A stretch of DNA of 64,000 bases from Clostridioides sp. ES-S-0054-01 (GTDB lineage: Bacteria; Bacillota; Clostridia; Peptostreptococcales; Peptostreptococcaceae), in assembly GCA_021561035.1 (NCBI GenBank), contig CP067346.1:1-64000 (forward strand). The letters are read 5' to 3'. This document shows positions 60,883 through 64,000 of this stretch, in pieces (within the stretch, counting starts at the first letter, position 1; each line of letters begins with the position of its first letter). The notes under the pieces were generated by a model. The model saw nothing but the letters and a program-made list of their open reading frames with translations. It was not told the origin of the DNA and did not search any database. The translations under genes were made by a program, and so were the position numbers.

Positions 60883-62049
60883 GTGTATATAAAAGGTGTA
60901 AACTTAGGAGGTTGGTTAGTTCTAGAAAAATGGATGACCCCAAGGTTATTTGAAGGTACAGAAGCAGAAGATGAATACTATTTACCAAGACAACTTTCAA
61001 GGGAGGTATATGAATCTAGAATTAAGCTTCATCGTAGTGAATATATAACAGAGAGAGATTTTGCAACGATTAAATCTATGGGATTTAATTCAGTTCGTAT
61101 ACCAGTACCATATTTTATTTTTGGAGATTGCGAACCATTTATAGGATGTGTTAAAGAACTTGATAAAGCATTTGTTTGGGCAGATAAGTATGGACTTAGT
61201 ATATTGATAGATTTACATACGGTTCCAGGAAGTCAAAATGGATTTGATAATGGAGGAATATCAGGGGTATGTAACTGGTCACAAAATCCAGAATATGTAG
61301 AATTTACGTTAAATGTATTAGAAAGGCTTGCAAAACGTTATGGGATGAGAAGTGAATTGTATGGAATTCAAATTTTAAATGAACCCATAACAGAAAGAAT
61401 GTGGAACCTAATGAATGTTCCGAAACGATTTAAGGCTGTAGATAAAGAGATGGCAAGAAGAAGTAAACCTAATTCATTAGAATTTTTACGTGATTTTTAT
61501 ATAAAAGCATATAAAGTAATGCGTCCTTATATGAGCGAGGAAAACGTTATAGTATTCCATGATGCATTTGAATTAAAAGCATGGGCAGACTTTATGAGAG
61601 AGGAAGAGTTTAAAAATGTTGTTCTAGATACACACCAGTATTTGATGTTAGCTGAAGCAGATGGATGTGAGCAAAATATTGATAGTTATGTCAAATATAT
61701 TAAAGAAAATTATGCTAAGGATATTTTACAAATGCAAAAATATTTTCCTATTATATGTGGAGAGTGGAGCTTATTTAATTCATATGGTTGTGGTACAGAT
61801 ACAGCTGGAGGTCAATCGCCTTTAAATGGGATTAAATCAAACATAGATAAGTTATCAAAAGATGAAAAAAGAGAATTATATAGGAAAATAGCAAAAGCAC
61901 AGCTTGATGCATGGAGAAATGGAAGTGGTCACTACTATTGGAATTACAAGTTATTACTAGATACAGTTAATGAAGAAGGCTGGATAGGTTGGGATAGTTG
62001 GGACCTAGGCAAATGTGTAGCTCAAGAATGGTATCCTATAGAATATTAA
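60883..62049 (+). CDS. GH5 family glucanase, exo-beta-1,3-glucanase-like
   Basis: Glycoside hydrolase of 388 residues without a signal peptide, so probably cytoplasmic. GVNLGGWLVLEKWMTPRLFEG at the N-terminus closely recalls fungal exo-1,3-beta-glucanases (GH5_9 type). Acid/base E167 sits in ILNEPI and nucleophile E294 in CGEWS, with RIPVPY and HTVPGSQNG as further family motifs. The start must be GTG 60883 (after GGAGGA): the ATG at 60881, two bases upstream and overlapping it, is in another frame and reaches a stop after three codons. GH43 follows 21 bases downstream. The natural substrate is inferred. Confidence 0.88.
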   Translation: MYIKGVNLGGWLVLEKWMTPRLFEGTEAEDEYYLPRQLSREVYESRIKLHRSEYITERDFATIKSMGFNSVRIPVPYFIFGDCEPFIGCVKELDKAFVWADKYGLSILIDLHTVPGSQNGFDNGGISGVCNWSQNPEYVEFTLNVLERLAKRYGMRSELYGIQILNEPITERMWNLMNVPKRFKAVDKEMARRSKPNSLEFLRDFYIKAYKVMRPYMSEENVIVFHDAFELKAWADFMREEEFKNVVLDTHQYLMLAEADGCEQNIDSYVKYIKENYAKDILQMQKYFPIICGEWSLFNSYGCGTDTAGGQSPLNGIKSNIDKLSKDEKRELYRKIAKAQLDAWRNGSGHYYWNYKLLLDTVNEEGWIGWDSWDLGKCVAQEWYPIEY

Positions 62050-62070
62050 ACTAAAATTGGAGGAAAAAAT

Positions 62071-63717
62071 ATGATTAAAAACCCTATACTTCCAGGCTTT
62101 AATCCAGACCCTTGTATTTGTAGGAAGGGAGACGACTATTATCTTGTAGTTTCATCTTTTGAATGGTTTCCGGGGATACCTGTTTATCATTCTAAAGATT
62201 TGAAAAATTGGGAGCTATATACTCATATTTTAACAGATGAAACAAAAATAGATTTAAGGAAGCTTCCCTCGTCTAAAGGAATTTGGGCACCTTGTTTGAC
62301 TTATTGTGAAGAAGAAGATTTATTTTACATAGTTTATGGAATTATGAACTCTATGAACGCAAGATATTTTGATGTTGATAACTATTTAATTACATCAAAA
62401 GATATAAAGGGAGAGTGGAGTGAACCAGTGTATTTACACTCATCAGGATTTGATGCATCTATTTTTCATGATGATAATGGTAAAAAATGGATTTCATCAT
62501 TAGACTGGGAGACTAGAGAAGGATATGAAAAACCTGGTGTTATATGTTTAGTGGAATACTGTACAGAAAAAAAAGAAATAGTAGGATATCCAAAGAGAAT
62601 ATGGTCAGGAGGAACTGATAGAGGCTGTATTGAGGCACCACATATAACTAAGCGTGGAGATTATTATTATATAATGTGTGCAGAAGGTGGAACTGGATAT
62701 GGTCATGGGGTAACTATGGGAAGAGCTAAAAATATATGGGGGCCTTATGAAAAAGATTCAATGAATCCAATTGTAACCTCAATTCCAGGCGATTTTTATG
62801 AAAGACATGACCCTGATCATCTAAAGCCTAAATACTATAATCCAGAATCAAAACTTCAAAAATCTGGTCATGGAAGCTATATAGAAACACAATCAGGTGA
62901 AGTATATTTAGTTCATCTAACATCTAGACCATTTGTACCAGAGTTAAGGTGTACTTTAGGTAGAGAAACAGCTATTCAAAAAATGAAATGGACAGAGGAT
63001 AACTGGCTTCGAATGGAAGATGAAAGTAATTTGGCAAAAGAATATGTATCCGAAAGTAAACTAGAAGAACATTTAGTTTCATCTATACCAAGTTTTGATG
63101 ACTTTGATTCAGATGAATTAGGTTTACAATACTATGCCCCTAGGATTTCACCATTATCATTTGCAGATGTTAAGTCTAGACCAGGATATGTAAGGATTAG
63201 AGGACAAGAATCAAGAACATCATTAAATAGAGTGAGCATATTGGCAAGAAAGTTAACTTCAGTATATGCAAGAATAACTACTAAAATGGAGTTTTATCCA
63301 GAGGTACATCAGCATAGTGCAGGTTTGATAATGTATTACGATAATATGAATTATATCAATCTAAGAAAGTACTATAGTGAAACATTGGGTCAAAGCGCAC
63401 TATCAATAATACATCTTGAAAATGGGGAGAAAACGGAGTTTTTAAATACTAGGACACCAATAGAAGATATACCAATATATCTTCGTTTGCATATACAAGG
63501 TCGTAAGTTATATTTCGAATGGAGTTATGATGAAAAAAACTATCAAAGAATAGGAAAGATATTTGACACAACTAAGTTTTCAGATGAGTACTGTAAATAT
63601 GGAGAATTTACAGGCACATTTGTAGGATTAACTTGTGCAGACCGTGTAAAGCATAAACACTATGCTGATTTTGACTTCTTTGAATATATAGCAGATGAAT
63701 CAAAGGATGTAGATTAA
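62071..63717 (+). CDS. GH43 family beta-xylosidase/arabinofuranosidase-like
   Basis: Glycoside hydrolase of 548 residues, no signal peptide. Five-blade propeller with the catalytic triad D13 (GFNPDPCICR), D128 (SGFDASIFHD) and E188 (GCIEAPHI). From about residue 340 comes the C-terminal beta-sandwich typical of XynB-like enzymes (LARKLTSVYARITTKMEF, then SAGLIMYYDNMNYINLRKY). Relatives cleave xylo-oligosaccharides or arabinose side chains, but substrate cannot be fixed from sequence. Start ATG 62071 with GGAGG upstream. It pairs with the GH5 enzyme and a transporter, so imported oligosaccharides are probably cut inside the cell. Confidence 0.9.
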   Translation: MIKNPILPGFNPDPCICRKGDDYYLVVSSFEWFPGIPVYHSKDLKNWELYTHILTDETKIDLRKLPSSKGIWAPCLTYCEEEDLFYIVYGIMNSMNARYFDVDNYLITSKDIKGEWSEPVYLHSSGFDASIFHDDNGKKWISSLDWETREGYEKPGVICLVEYCTEKKEIVGYPKRIWSGGTDRGCIEAPHITKRGDYYYIMCAEGGTGYGHGVTMGRAKNIWGPYEKDSMNPIVTSIPGDFYERHDPDHLKPKYYNPESKLQKSGHGSYIETQSGEVYLVHLTSRPFVPELRCTLGRETAIQKMKWTEDNWLRMEDESNLAKEYVSESKLEEHLVSSIPSFDDFDSDELGLQYYAPRISPLSFADVKSRPGYVRIRGQESRTSLNRVSILARKLTSVYARITTKMEFYPEVHQHSAGLIMYYDNMNYINLRKYYSETLGQSALSIIHLENGEKTEFLNTRTPIEDIPIYLRLHIQGRKLYFEWSYDEKNYQRIGKIFDTTKFSDEYCKYGEFTGTFVGLTCADRVKHKHYADFDFFEYIADESKDVD

Positions 63718-63736
63718 TAAAAAATAACCCTAAACG

Positions 63737-63769
63737 TTTCAGAGCAAAGGTAAAACTTATGCTCTGAAA
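63737..63769 (+). other. Intercistronic hairpin without T-tract
   Basis: 10-bp perfect stem TTTCAGAGCA/TGCTCTGAAA (63737-63746 with 63760-63769) between the GH43 gene and the transporter. The lack of a T run argues for an mRNA processing or stability element rather than a terminator. Confidence 0.6.
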
Positions 63770-63813
63770 TATAAGCATTGATAGAAATACTTTGCGATAA
63801 GGAGGATAATATT

Positions 63814-64000
63814 ATGAATACAGAAATCAATATTAAAACAACCACAGTTAAATATGGAAAAACTTCATTTTTTGAAAGATTTTCTTATGGATGTGGAGAT
63901 TTAGGGTGTAACATCATATACTCAGCAATGTCAGCATTTTTATTATTTTATTATACTAATTACGCAGATGTTAGTGCAGCTGCTGTAGGTAGTATTATGC
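63814..64000 (+). CDS. GPH-type sugar:cation symporter (5' part)
   Basis: The first 62 codons of a gene that runs off the window. ATG 63814 is preceded by AAGGAGG (63799-63805). The sequence FFERFSYGCGDLGCNIIYSAMSAFLLFYYTNYADVSAAAVGSIM is the start of the glycoside-pentoside-hexuronide transporter family (MFS_2), including its G-D-x-G-x-N motif and first helix. It would import the glycosides used by the two upstream hydrolases. Confidence 0.85.
   Translation, partial: MNTEINIKTTTVKYGKTSFFERFSYGCGDLGCNIIYSAMSAFLLFYYTNYADVSAAAVGSIM

Overview
The window is the replication-origin end of a low-GC Firmicute chromosome. The 16S/23S sequences, the gene order and the 16S-23S spacers built from a 9-bp repeat with 53- and 33-bp spacers all point to Clostridioides difficile. 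This is recognition from memory, not a database search. Base 1 is the first base of dnaA.

Layout. (1) 1-8500: dnaA, origin segment oriC2, dnaN, an S4-domain protein, recF, gyrB, gyrA. (2) 8560-10629: a tight operon of a YtxH-like protein, a small membrane protein, rsbV, rsbW and sigB. (3) 10630-24055: ribosomal RNA. A complete operon (rrn1) is followed by a degraded insert with a broken vanZ-like gene and by the ruins of another rRNA operon (truncated 16S, decayed tRNA-Ala, 23S missing, 5S kept). A third unit follows (5S, tRNA-Leu, tRNA-Ile, 16S, tRNA-Ala, 23S, 5S). (4) 24180-32860: a NiaR-type regulator, an MscS channel, serS behind a T-box, tadA, tRNA-Ser, SRP RNA, dnaX, a YbaB-like protein, recR, a small basic protein, and a glycolipid glucosyltransferase on the minus strand. 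(5) 33200-42254: rrn3 and an array of 43 tRNA genes in two near-duplicate blocks. (6) 42292-57324: a hypothetical gene, pyruvate carboxylase, an EF-G-like GTPase, the ctsR-mcsA-mcsB-clpC stress operon with a CtsR operator, then radA, disA and a PIN/TRAM membrane protein. (7) 57453-64000: a large membrane protein with a probable alkaline-phosphatase-like ectodomain, and a sugar locus with an AraC regulator, a GH5 glucanase, a GH43 glycosidase and a GPH-type transporter cut by the window end.

How it fits together. Replication initiation, DNA topology, recombination and translation machinery are packed beside the origin, nearly all transcribed away from it, so they gain from high gene dosage. 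Several parts work on each other: the serS T-box reads serine tRNA (tRNA-Ser(GGA) lies 2.1 kb downstream), TadA should edit tRNA-Arg(ACG) at 42052, CtsR represses its own operon, and RsbW/RsbV control SigB.

I found no convincing undescribed system. The points most worth a second look are the broken rRNA operon with its scars, the duplicated tRNA block, the DnaA-trio origin with a DnaA box in a hairpin loop, the ALP-like membrane protein and the GH5/GH43 locus.
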